From contig JAJFGN010000033.1 in NCBI GenBank assembly GCA_021776115.1, positions 1 through 48,406 of the forward strand: DNA of 48,406 nucleotides, in the 5' to 3' direction. Positions within the stretch are counted from its first letter, which is position 1, and every line of letters starts with the position of its first letter. Made by a program: the position numbers and the translations under genes. The DNA comes from Kiloniellaceae bacterium. Lineage in GTDB: Bacteria; Pseudomonadota; Alphaproteobacteria; Kiloniellales; J153. Positions 24,243 to 31,309 of this stretch are shown piece after piece. The notes beneath the pieces are model-generated. The model worked only from the letters and a program-made list of their open reading frames with translations, was not told the origin of the DNA and did not search any database.

Positions 24243-25118
24243 ATGAAAACCAGATACACCTTCGGAGGAGACGAGCACATTTTCGTCGAGATGGACGAGG
24301 AGATGTCGCTCGATGCGTTTTTCAAAAGCCTTTCCATGACCAATGCCGTCCGTGCGGCGCAGATCGATGGCGTCACTGAGATCTGTCCGGCCAACGCCAG
24401 CTTCCAGGTCAAGTTCGATCCGGACAAGATCGCACCGGACGACATGCTGGCGGAGTTGAAGGCGCTGGAAACCACGGCGGAGAGTGCGGAGAGGCGCCTG
24501 AACACGCGGATCATCGAAGTTCCTGTGTTCTATCAGGACCCCTGGACGCACGAGACGCTGATGCGTTTCCGCGAGCGGCACCAGGATCCGAACGGGACGG
24601 ATCTGGACTATGCGGCGCGGATCAACGGTTACGATAGCGCCGCTGAATTCATCGTCGCGCACCATTCGTCGCCGTGGTTCGTGTCGATGGTCGGTTTCGT
24701 CGCCGGGCTGCCTTTCCTCTACCAGTTGGTGGAGCGCGAGCGCCAACTCGAGGTGCCGAAGTATCTGCGGCCGCGCACCGACACGCCAAAGCAGACCGTA
24801 GGGTACGGCGGCTGCTTTTCCTGCATCTATTCCGTGCGCGGTGCCGGCGGTTACCAGATGTTCGGCATTACGCCGATGACCATTTACGACCCCACACAGA
24901 CGACCTCGTACCTGCGGGACTTCCTGGTGTTCTTCAACCCGGGCGACATCGTCAAGTGGAAGCCGATCGACCGGGAAGAGTACGACTCGATTCTCGCCGA
25001 CGTGGAATCGAACCGGTACGAGCCGTTGGTCAGGGAAGTGGAATTCGATCTAACCGCCTTCAACGCGGACATCGATGGCTACAATGCAAAGCTGATGGAG
25101 GCTCTCCATGGCGTTTAA
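24243..25118 (+). CDS. pxpB: 5-oxoprolinase subunit B-like protein (KipI / AHS1), divergent
   Basis: A 291-residue KipI/AHS1-type protein, longer than usual PxpB (about 220-240). The core order is preserved: VPVFYQD, then HHSSPWFVSMVGFVAGLPFL in place of the usual HTSPTYRVYMLGFLPGFPYL. The common GGQTGIYPxxSPGGW is replaced by GGCFSCIYSVRGAGGYQMFG. The residues lining the usual site therefore differ, including a CxxC-like CFSC. AHS1 is homologous to part of the carboxyltransferase domain of urea carboxylase. It overlaps pxpC by 11 bases, and the two proteins probably form a complex. The substrate may be a lactam other than 5-oxoproline. Confidence 0.82.
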   Translation: MKTRYTFGGDEHIFVEMDEEMSLDAFFKSLSMTNAVRAAQIDGVTEICPANASFQVKFDPDKIAPDDMLAELKALETTAESAERRLNTRIIEVPVFYQDPWTHETLMRFRERHQDPNGTDLDYAARINGYDSAAEFIVAHHSSPWFVSMVGFVAGLPFLYQLVERERQLEVPKYLRPRTDTPKQTVGYGGCFSCIYSVRGAGGYQMFGITPMTIYDPTQTTSYLRDFLVFFNPGDIVKWKPIDREEYDSILADVESNRYEPLVREVEFDLTAFNADIDGYNAKLMEALHGV

Positions 25119-26079
25119 AGTCCTCAATCCGGGTCTTTTCACAACCGTTCAGGACCTCGGGCGGCCAGGATACTTCCACCTTGGTATTCCCGTATCCGGC
25201 GCGATGGATCGTTTCGCCTTGCGCGCTGCCAACCTTCTCGTCGGCAATGACGAAGGTGCGGCCGCGCTCGAAAGCGTCTTCATGGGACCGCAGCTCGAAT
25301 TCGAGATCGATGCGACGGTCGCCGTCACCGGCGCCGACATGCCCGCCCGCGTGGATGGCGAGGCGAAGCCGGGTTGGACCGCGTTCAAGGTTCGTGCTGG
25401 GCAAGTGCTTACTTTCGACTATTTGAAGGGCGGAGCGCGGATCTACATAGCTATTTCCGGCGGCGTCGATACGCCGCCGTCACTGAACAGCCGCTCCACA
25501 TATCCGATTGGAGCCCTCGGCGGCGTGGAGGGTCGCCCCCTGGCGATTGGCGACGTTGTGCAGCTGGGCAAGGGCGTGGGCGCTAAGGAAGGTCGTAGCG
25601 TTCCCGAAAATTTGCGGCGCATGCCGGGATCGCCGGTGGAGCTTCGGGTATTGCCCGGCCTGTATTGGCGACTGATCACGGAGGAGGCGGGTCGTAATTT
25701 TTTCGAAGACGAATGGGCCGTGGCGCCGGAAGCGGACCGGATGGGCTATCGCTTTCGGGGCGGCCGCCCCATTGAGTTCGAGAAGCGGGATCAGCCGTTC
25801 GGAGCCGGCTCCGACCCGTCGAACATCGTCGACGGCTGTTATCCCTACGGATCGATTCAGGTCCCCGGTGGGACCGAGCCGATTGTCCTGCATCGCGACG
25901 CGGTGTCCGGCGGCGGCTATTTCACGCTGGGGGCAGTGATCTCGGCGGATATGGATCTCATTGGGCAACTTCAGCCGCACACACCGGCGCGCTTCGTCAA
26001 AGTCGATATGGAGACGGCGCTGACTGCCAGGCACGACAGGCGGTCGCTGCTCGACAAGGTGCGGGAGTCGCTAAGTTAA
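25108..26079 (+). CDS. pxpC: 5-oxoprolinase subunit C (KipA / AHS2 family)
   Basis: A 323-residue AHS2/KipA-family protein, sometimes annotated as biotin-dependent carboxyltransferase. Family motifs are GLFTTVQDLGRPGYFHLGIP, VSGAMDRFALRAAN, AISGGVDTPPSLNSRST and a later EPIVLHRDAVSGGGY. It overlaps pxpB (ATG 25108 inside the pxpB end), as is usual for this pair. With PxpB it corresponds to the carboxyltransferase part of urea carboxylase, which accepts CO2 from carboxybiotin. That homology, together with the linked carrier and biotin carboxylase, is the basis for proposing a biotin-dependent lactam carboxylase here. Confidence 0.9.
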   Translation: MAFKVLNPGLFTTVQDLGRPGYFHLGIPVSGAMDRFALRAANLLVGNDEGAAALESVFMGPQLEFEIDATVAVTGADMPARVDGEAKPGWTAFKVRAGQVLTFDYLKGGARIYIAISGGVDTPPSLNSRSTYPIGALGGVEGRPLAIGDVVQLGKGVGAKEGRSVPENLRRMPGSPVELRVLPGLYWRLITEEAGRNFFEDEWAVAPEADRMGYRFRGGRPIEFEKRDQPFGAGSDPSNIVDGCYPYGSIQVPGGTEPIVLHRDAVSGGGYFTLGAVISADMDLIGQLQPHTPARFVKVDMETALTARHDRRSLLDKVRESLS

Positions 26080-26104
26080 TTCCGAACACAATAGGGAGCG
26101 ATTT

Positions 26105-26689
26105 GTGATGAACACTGTCCTCGTATCGGCCTTCTGGCCCCAGAAAAGTCAGTCTTTGATATTTAAGTTGGCCCTCGTCCTCGTAGGGTCACTCCTGCTT
26201 GCCGTCTCGAGCAAGATTCAGGTGCCGTTCTGGCCCGTTCCGATGACCATGCAGACTTTCGTGGTGCTGGTCATCGGCATGGCCTTCGGACCAAAGCTTG
26301 GGCTGGCCACGGTGGGGCTTTATCTCGTGGAGGGGGCGTTCGGCCTCCCGGTGTTTGCTGGCACACCCGAGAAGGGCCTTGGGCTTGCGTACATGTTCGG
26401 CCCCACAGGGGGCTATCTGGCCGGGTTCGTTGTGGCCACCCTTCTCATGGGCAGGCTTGCGGGGCGCCAATGGGACAGGAATCCGGTGACTACCGCTGCG
26501 GCAATGGCAATCGGTATAGCGGTGATTTATGCCCTCGGTGCGACCTGGCTTGCCACGTTCATCGGCGTCGAAAAAGCCGTGCAGCTCGGCGTCGCGCCGT
26601 TTCTGCTGGCGGATGCTCTGAAGATACTTCTGGCGACGGCACTCATGCCCCTGGCGTGGAAGGCCGCGAAGAAGTTCTCGAGGGGTTGA
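26105..26689 (+). CDS. bioY: Biotin transporter, BioY family S-component
   Basis: A 194-residue membrane protein with about six helices. LLLAVSSKIQVPFWPVPMTM and QTFVVLVIGMAFGPKLGL are the BioY signature (biotin-binding substrate component of an ECF transporter). FGPTGGYLAGFV is also conserved. It starts at GTG 26105 or ATG 26108 after AGGGAGCG. No bioM/bioN energising genes are nearby; solitary BioY can work alone or with ECF modules elsewhere. Its position directly after the biotin-dependent genes and 2 bp before the cupin suggests it supplies biotin for the carrier in this cluster. Confidence 0.9.
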   Translation: MMNTVLVSAFWPQKSQSLIFKLALVLVGSLLLAVSSKIQVPFWPVPMTMQTFVVLVIGMAFGPKLGLATVGLYLVEGAFGLPVFAGTPEKGLGLAYMFGPTGGYLAGFVVATLLMGRLAGRQWDRNPVTTAAAMAIGIAVIYALGATWLATFIGVEKAVQLGVAPFLLADALKILLATALMPLAWKAAKKFSRG

Positions 26690-26691
26690 GC

Positions 26692-26985
26692 ATGACCATC
26701 GAACGACCCCGGGCGAGATCGACTGTTCAATTGGATGACGATCGCGTCAGAGTCACCGAGTGGCGGTTTCCGCCCGGTGCGGCGACCGGTTTTCACCGGC
26801 ACGAGATGGACTACGTGGTGGTGCCCATGACCACGGGGCACCTGCTGCTTCAGACGCCGGATGGCGAAAGCACGGCCAATCTGACGGCCGGTCAGGCTTA
26901 CGCACGGCAGGCGGGCGTTGAACACGACGTCATCAATGCCAATGAATATGACTTCGTCTTCGTCGAAGTCGAGATCAAGAAATAG
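26692..26985 (+). CDS. Small cupin-fold protein
   Basis: A 97-residue cupin with one conserved beta barrel. The usual motif 1 is seen as [17 protein letters not shown], with His and Glu that could bind a metal; motif 2 is less clear ([20 protein letters not shown]). The ATG at 26692 follows GAGGGG and lies 2 bp after the bioY stop; the longer frame from 26470 overlaps bioY and is rejected. It may be an isomerase, a hydrolase helper or a small-molecule sensor. It sits directly before the deacetylase-fold hydrolase, 16 bp away, so a joint function is likely. No precise activity can be given. Confidence 0.8.
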   Translation: MTIERPRARSTVQLDDDRVRVTEWRFPPGAATGFHRHEMDYVVVPMTTGHLLLQTPDGESTANLTAGQAYARQAGVEHDVINANEYDFVFVEVEIKK

Positions 26986-27001
26986 GAAGGAGATAAATCA
27001 G

Positions 27002-27877
27002 ATGGCTAAGGAAATTCTCTGTGCGTTTGGCATCGACGTGGATGCCGTCGCGGGCTGGCTGGGGTCATATGCCGGTGAAGATTCCCCCGATGACATATCG
27101 CGCGGCATGTTCTCGGGCGAAGTGGGTTCCATGCGGCTGCTCAAACTGTTTGAGCGCCTGGATGTGAAGACCACATGGTTCATCCCGGGTCACTCGGTGG
27201 AAACCTTTCCCGAGCAGATGAAGGCGGTTGTCGAGGCCGGTCACGAAGTCGGCATGCATGGCTACAGCCATGAAAACCCCATTGCCATGACTCCCGAGCA
27301 GGAAGAAGCGGTGATGGACAAGTGTATCGATGTCATCACCGATCTCTCGGGCAAGCGCCCGACCGGTTATGTGGCGCCGTGGTGGGAATTCAGCCCGGTC
27401 AGCAATGAACTGTTACTGAAGAAGGGCATCAAGTACGACCACAGCCTGATGCACAAAGACTTCACGCCCTACTACGTGCGTGTTGGCGATACCTGGACCA
27501 AGATCGACTATTCGAAGAAACCTAAGGACTGGATGAAGCCGCTGGTTCGCGGGCGAGAAACCGACCTGATCGAGATTCCGGCGAACTGGTATCTCGATGA
27601 TCTGCCGCCAATGATGTTCATAAAAAAGGCCCCGAACAGTCACGGTTTCGTCAATCCCCACGACATAGAGCAAATGTGGCGCGACCAGTTCGATTGGGTC
27701 TATCGCGAAATGGACTATGCCGTGTTCACCATGACCATACATCCCGACGTCTCCGGGCGACCGCAGGTGCTCATGATGCTGGAGCGATTGTACAATCACA
27801 TAATCCGGCATCCCGGCGTCAAGTTCCTCACGTTCGACGAAATAGCTGACGACTTCGCGCGCCGCTCCCCGCGCTAG
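27002..27877 (+). CDS. Deacetylase-fold hydrolase, possible cyclic imide hydrolase
   Basis: A 291-residue NodB/polysaccharide deacetylase-fold (CE4-like) protein. Motif 1 is FGIDVDA (Asp12 and Asp14) and motif 2 is [13 protein letters not shown] (His86 and His90), the metal site. There is no signal peptide, so a cell-wall substrate is unlikely. Cytoplasmic members include PuuE allantoinase, the HP0310-type proteins and the Pseudomonas putida imidase (cyclic imide hydrolase, about 293 residues), whose size matches. In this cluster a hydrolase of cyclic imides, hydantoins or ureides is the best fit. The start is ATG 27002 after AGGAAGGAG; the frame from 26918 overlaps the cupin gene. Confidence 0.85.
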   Translation: MAKEILCAFGIDVDAVAGWLGSYAGEDSPDDISRGMFSGEVGSMRLLKLFERLDVKTTWFIPGHSVETFPEQMKAVVEAGHEVGMHGYSHENPIAMTPEQEEAVMDKCIDVITDLSGKRPTGYVAPWWEFSPVSNELLLKKGIKYDHSLMHKDFTPYYVRVGDTWTKIDYSKKPKDWMKPLVRGRETDLIEIPANWYLDDLPPMMFIKKAPNSHGFVNPHDIEQMWRDQFDWVYREMDYAVFTMTIHPDVSGRPQVLMMLERLYNHIIRHPGVKFLTFDEIADDFARRSPR

Positions 27878-28012
27878 ACACTGAAAATGGCGGTCACGGT
27901 TAAGTCCAATGCCAAGGGCGACAAATGAGTTTTTATGAACCAGCAGGCTTGGGGGCAAACCCCCGGCCTGCCGGTACATCGTGTGTCTTCGTTTGTTTCG
28001 AAAGTCGGAACC
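27878..28012 (+). other. Gap between hydrolase and CxxC-protein genes
   Basis: This 135 bp gap is one of the larger ones in the plus-strand cluster. It could hold a second promoter for the downstream CobW-hyuB-hyuA part, but no clear boxes or hairpins are seen. An alternative start for the next gene at 27935 would use part of it. Confidence 0.3.
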
Positions 28013-28345
28013 ATGTGTAGTTTGTGCGGCCTGTTGGGCGAGGATCACTGGACGGACATGTCGGCCAGCCCAGAGGTTTTCGGAGGTGGTGATGCCTCAG
28101 TGCCTCGCCGGCAAGAACGCTTTTACCGTGTCAAACTGGTCAACGAAGTTCTCGATTTCTTTGGCCTGCGTCTCGATGACTGGCAAGGCCAGTCGTTCAT
28201 TTTGCGCAGCCGCACCGGTAACACTGAGATTGTCGAGGACCTCATGGCAGTGTGGCCCGCGGCGGAAGGGATGATCGGGCGCAAGCTCGATCCGATGGAG
28301 CCGGCGTTGCTGGAGCATTTCCAGCACCGCGTCGCGGGGCATTGA
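28013..28345 (+). CDS. Small CxxC protein beside CobW GTPase, unknown function
   Basis: A protein of 110 residues beginning MCSLCGLLGEDHWTD. The Cys2-x-x-Cys5 pair with His12 suggests a metal site. The middle RRQERFYRVKLVNEVLDFFG and LRLDDWQGQSFILRS is basic and helical. I chose ATG 28013 because the CxxC at the very N-terminus looks conserved; a start at 27935 would add 26 residues of no recognisable type. Similar small CxxC proteins are, as far as I recall, found next to CobW-type GTPases. Its stop is 3 bp before the GTPase start, so the two are probably co-translated and may work together in metal delivery. The function is not known. Confidence 0.65.
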   Translation: MCSLCGLLGEDHWTDMSASPEVFGGGDASVPRRQERFYRVKLVNEVLDFFGLRLDDWQGQSFILRSRTGNTEIVEDLMAVWPAAEGMIGRKLDPMEPALLEHFQHRVAGH

Positions 28346-28348
28346 GCC

Positions 28349-29413
28349 GTGACTGAAGAGCTGACCCATATTCCGGTCAATATCATCACCGGGTTTCTCG
28401 GGAGCGGCAAAACGACGCTACTGCAGCGGCTGCTCAACTCCCCTGAATTCTCCGATACGGCGGTGTTGATCAACGAATTCGGTGAAGTGGGCCTCGATCA
28501 CCACCTTCTCGAAGAGATCGACGAGGACACTCTGTTGCTGCAAAGCGGTTGTATCTGTTGCACCATCAGGGGTGATCTAAAGGATGCTGTCCGCGATCTC
28601 TATTCGCGACGCGAAAGGGGCCGAATTCCGCCGTTTCGCAGGCTGGTCATCGAAACCACGGGACTGGCCGATCCGGCGCCGATCCTGGCCACCTTTATGT
28701 CGGAGCCGGTGATTCGACATCATTTCCGCCTCGGCAATGTCATTGCCACGGTTGATGCCGTGAACGGCATTCTTCACCTCGAGTGTCAGCCGGAATCGGT
28801 GAAGCAGGTCGCCGTCGCCGACAGGATCATTCTGACCAAGACGGATCTTGCCGCGGCGGGCCAAGCAGCGGCTGTCAAAGCAAGGCTGAAGCGTCTCAAT
28901 CCTTCGGCTGCACTGATCGAGTCCGCCAATAAGCCCGTCGACCCCGCGGAATTGCTAGCGCACGATATTCATGACGAAAGCCACAAGCTAAGCGAGGTCG
29001 CGCGTTGGTTGGAGTCGGAAGGCAGCAATAGCGAGGATGACCGCGATCATGCGCACCACAACGACGTCAATCGCCATGATGCCAACATTTCGTCTTTCGC
29101 CCTGACCTTCGACAAGCCGATGGATTGGACAGCCTTCGGAATCTGGCTGACTATGCTGCTGCAAAGCCGCGGCGAGGACGTGTTGCGTGTGAAAGGTATC
29201 CTCAATGTTGTCGGCGTTCCCACTCCGGTGGTGATACATGGCGTGCAGCACATCGTGCACCCACCGGTGCATATGAAAGCTTGGCCCGACAGCGACCGCC
29301 GGTCGCGTATTGTATTCATCGTACGGAATATTTCGCGGGAACATATCGAAAAATCGCTGTCCGCGTTTAATGGACTCGCCCACAGCCTCGAGACGCAGCC
29401 GGACGCTGCATAG
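28349..29413 (+). CDS. CobW/COG0523-family GTP-binding metallochaperone
   Basis: A 354-residue GTPase. Walker A is GFLGSGKTT (residues 15-23), the Walker B/switch region includes NEFGEVGLD, the metal-binding CxCC-type motif is SGCICC (Cys68, Cys70, Cys71), the base-specificity motif is TKTD at 163-166, and the C-terminal CobW_C domain follows. A His/Asp-rich stretch at 232-243 (DRDHAHHNDVNR) may buffer metal. COG0523 proteins use GTP to load Zn, Co, Fe or Mn into enzymes. It sits 3 bp after the CxxC protein and 48 bp before hyuB, so HyuB or the deacetylase-fold hydrolase is the likely client. It starts with GTG 28349. Confidence 0.88.
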   Translation: MTEELTHIPVNIITGFLGSGKTTLLQRLLNSPEFSDTAVLINEFGEVGLDHHLLEEIDEDTLLLQSGCICCTIRGDLKDAVRDLYSRRERGRIPPFRRLVIETTGLADPAPILATFMSEPVIRHHFRLGNVIATVDAVNGILHLECQPESVKQVAVADRIILTKTDLAAAGQAAAVKARLKRLNPSAALIESANKPVDPAELLAHDIHDESHKLSEVARWLESEGSNSEDDRDHAHHNDVNRHDANISSFALTFDKPMDWTAFGIWLTMLLQSRGEDVLRVKGILNVVGVPTPVVIHGVQHIVHPPVHMKAWPDSDRRSRIVFIVRNISREHIEKSLSAFNGLAHSLETQPDAA

Positions 29414-29461
29414 GGTCCGCGTTCGTTTACACAGTAAGAGCAAACTGACAGGAGCATGGCC

Positions 29462-31222
29462 ATGTCGAGAAAAGTAGATCCCATCACGTTGTCGGTGATA
29501 CGTGGAGTACTTGAGACGACGCAGCGCGAGATGACCGTGGCGCTCGAGAAGACCGCTCGCTCCAGTGTGTTCAATCTCGCCCACGACTATTCCAACGCGA
29601 TCTTTAATCATGTCCCCGAAATGATCATGCAGGGTCAGGATATTCCCATCCATCTGGGTTCTCTGATACCGGCGATGAAGTGTGTGGCCGGGTATTTCGG
29701 CGACGACATACATCCCGGCGACGTCCTCCTGCACAACGACCCGGCCTACATGGGCTCGCACATGATCGACACCTGCATGTACAAGCCGGTGTTCTACAAA
29801 GGCGAGCTTGTCTTCTGGACCGTATGCAAGGGGCATCTCACCGATATCGGTGGTCCGGTTCCGGCCGGATATAACCCTGCCGCTACGGAGATCTATGCGG
29901 AGGGCCTACGGATTCCGCCGGTGAAGATCTTCGACAGGGGTGTGAAGCGCTACGACGTGATGAATCTCATTCTCACCAATATGCGGGCACGCCGGGATCA
30001 AGAGGGCGATTTCAACGCTCAGCTCGGCGCCGTCCAGGTGGGCGAGCGGAATCTGATCGCGCTGCTCGACAAGTATGGTCTTGACGAGGTGCGCGCCTCC
30101 ATCGGTGAGCTCATGGCTATGGCGGACAGGCAGATGCGTTCGCTGATGGACAGCGTTCCCGACGGCGTCTATGAGGGCAAAGCGGTGGTCGAGGACGCCG
30201 GGCATGGTCTCGGCGACATGGCGATCACCGCGACGGTCACTATCGAGGGGGACGCCTGCAGCATCAAGATCAACAGTCCGCCGCAGGTGCCCTACTTCAT
30301 CAACTCCTACGAGGGAAATTCGTACTCCGGGGTGTATCTGGGCGTGATGATGTTCGCTCAGCTACCGCCGCCATATAACGAGGGGCTGTATCGCTGCATC
30401 TCCGTCGACATGGGGCCAAAAGGAACCATATGCAACGCGAAGGAACCGGCGCCGCACATGAATTGCACGACGACGCCGATGGAAACGCTGACGGACGCCG
30501 TGCGTCTCGCGTTTGAAGAGGCGGCGCCGGATCATGTCTCGGCCGGGTGGGGACACGCTAACGGCTGCAATATCGCGGGCTGGGATACCCGGAACGACGA
30601 GGAGTATGTCACCATGGTTCTGGCCTCGATCATCTCCGGGGCCGGTGCGACGCCGCAGCAGGATGGCTGGCACGCCTGCGGACCCGAGTGCTGCTTCGGC
30701 GCTTTGACCTCAGGCGACGTCGAGCTTCTCGAATATTCCTACCCGATCATAATTCACGGCTACAGCCTGATGACCGATTCGGGGGGTGCCGGCAAGTTTC
30801 GGGGCGGCTCTGGCACGCGCTGGGAGGTGGAACCGATCGACAAGCCCATGACCTTCATCACTTTCGGCGAAGGCCGTCGTATCCCGGCGATGGGCGCGGC
30901 CGGCGCAAAATCCCGGATGGTCGAGCCCAAGGTGGGCCGCATTGAGATCAGCCGCGGCGGTCGGGTCGACTTGATCAAGACCAATGTCATCGAAACTATC
31001 AATCCCGGTGAACGTGCCGCGAACATGAACCCCGGCGGCGGCGGCTACGGCAACCCATTCGCGCGGCCGATTGACAAGGTAGTCTGGGACGTCAGAAACC
31101 GGCTGGTGTCCGTCGAAGGCGCCCGCGAGGACTACGGCGTCGTGGTCGAGGATCCGGAGACGCTCAAGGTCGATATGGCGGCGACGGAGGCATTGCGATC
31201 GCAGCAGGCGATCGCGGAGTAA
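29462..31222 (+). CDS. hyuB: Hydantoinase/oxoprolinase subunit B, second copy
   Basis: A 586-residue Hydantoinase_B-family protein (MSRKVDPITLSVIRGVLETT). The first in-frame ATG at 29456 is only one base from GGAG, so ATG 29462 with seven-base spacing is the better start. Motifs include FNHVPEMIMQGQDIPIH, LHNDPAYMGSHMIDTC, GHLTDIGGPVPAGY and the C-terminal NPGGGGYGNPF. It carries the LTDIGG and NDP motifs, unlike the first copy, which has VDIGS and NHP. The pair here is in B-A order, unlike the first, A-B pair. It follows CobW, which may deliver its metal. Substrate unknown. Confidence 0.88.
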   Translation: MSRKVDPITLSVIRGVLETTQREMTVALEKTARSSVFNLAHDYSNAIFNHVPEMIMQGQDIPIHLGSLIPAMKCVAGYFGDDIHPGDVLLHNDPAYMGSHMIDTCMYKPVFYKGELVFWTVCKGHLTDIGGPVPAGYNPAATEIYAEGLRIPPVKIFDRGVKRYDVMNLILTNMRARRDQEGDFNAQLGAVQVGERNLIALLDKYGLDEVRASIGELMAMADRQMRSLMDSVPDGVYEGKAVVEDAGHGLGDMAITATVTIEGDACSIKINSPPQVPYFINSYEGNSYSGVYLGVMMFAQLPPPYNEGLYRCISVDMGPKGTICNAKEPAPHMNCTTTPMETLTDAVRLAFEEAAPDHVSAGWGHANGCNIAGWDTRNDEEYVTMVLASIISGAGATPQQDGWHACGPECCFGALTSGDVELLEYSYPIIIHGYSLMTDSGGAGKFRGGSGTRWEVEPIDKPMTFITFGEGRRIPAMGAAGAKSRMVEPKVGRIEISRGGRVDLIKTNVIETINPGERAANMNPGGGGYGNPFARPIDKVVWDVRNRLVSVEGAREDYGVVVEDPETLKVDMAATEALRSQQAIAE

Positions 31223-31309
31223 CAGGGGTAGGCGGGCCTCGGGGAACGAAGTGCCGAGGCCGAATCGGTGCAAAATTCCCACAAGGGACAAGAACGGGAA
31301 GGGTAAATC

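Noticed and set aside
24674-25426. 250-residue plus-strand frame across pxpB/pxpC
   Set aside because: Arg-rich shadow of two well-supported overlapping genes.
27002-27877. Secreted peptidoglycan or chitin deacetylase
   Set aside because: No signal peptide and located among cytoplasmic amide hydrolases, so an imidase- or allantoinase-like role fits better.
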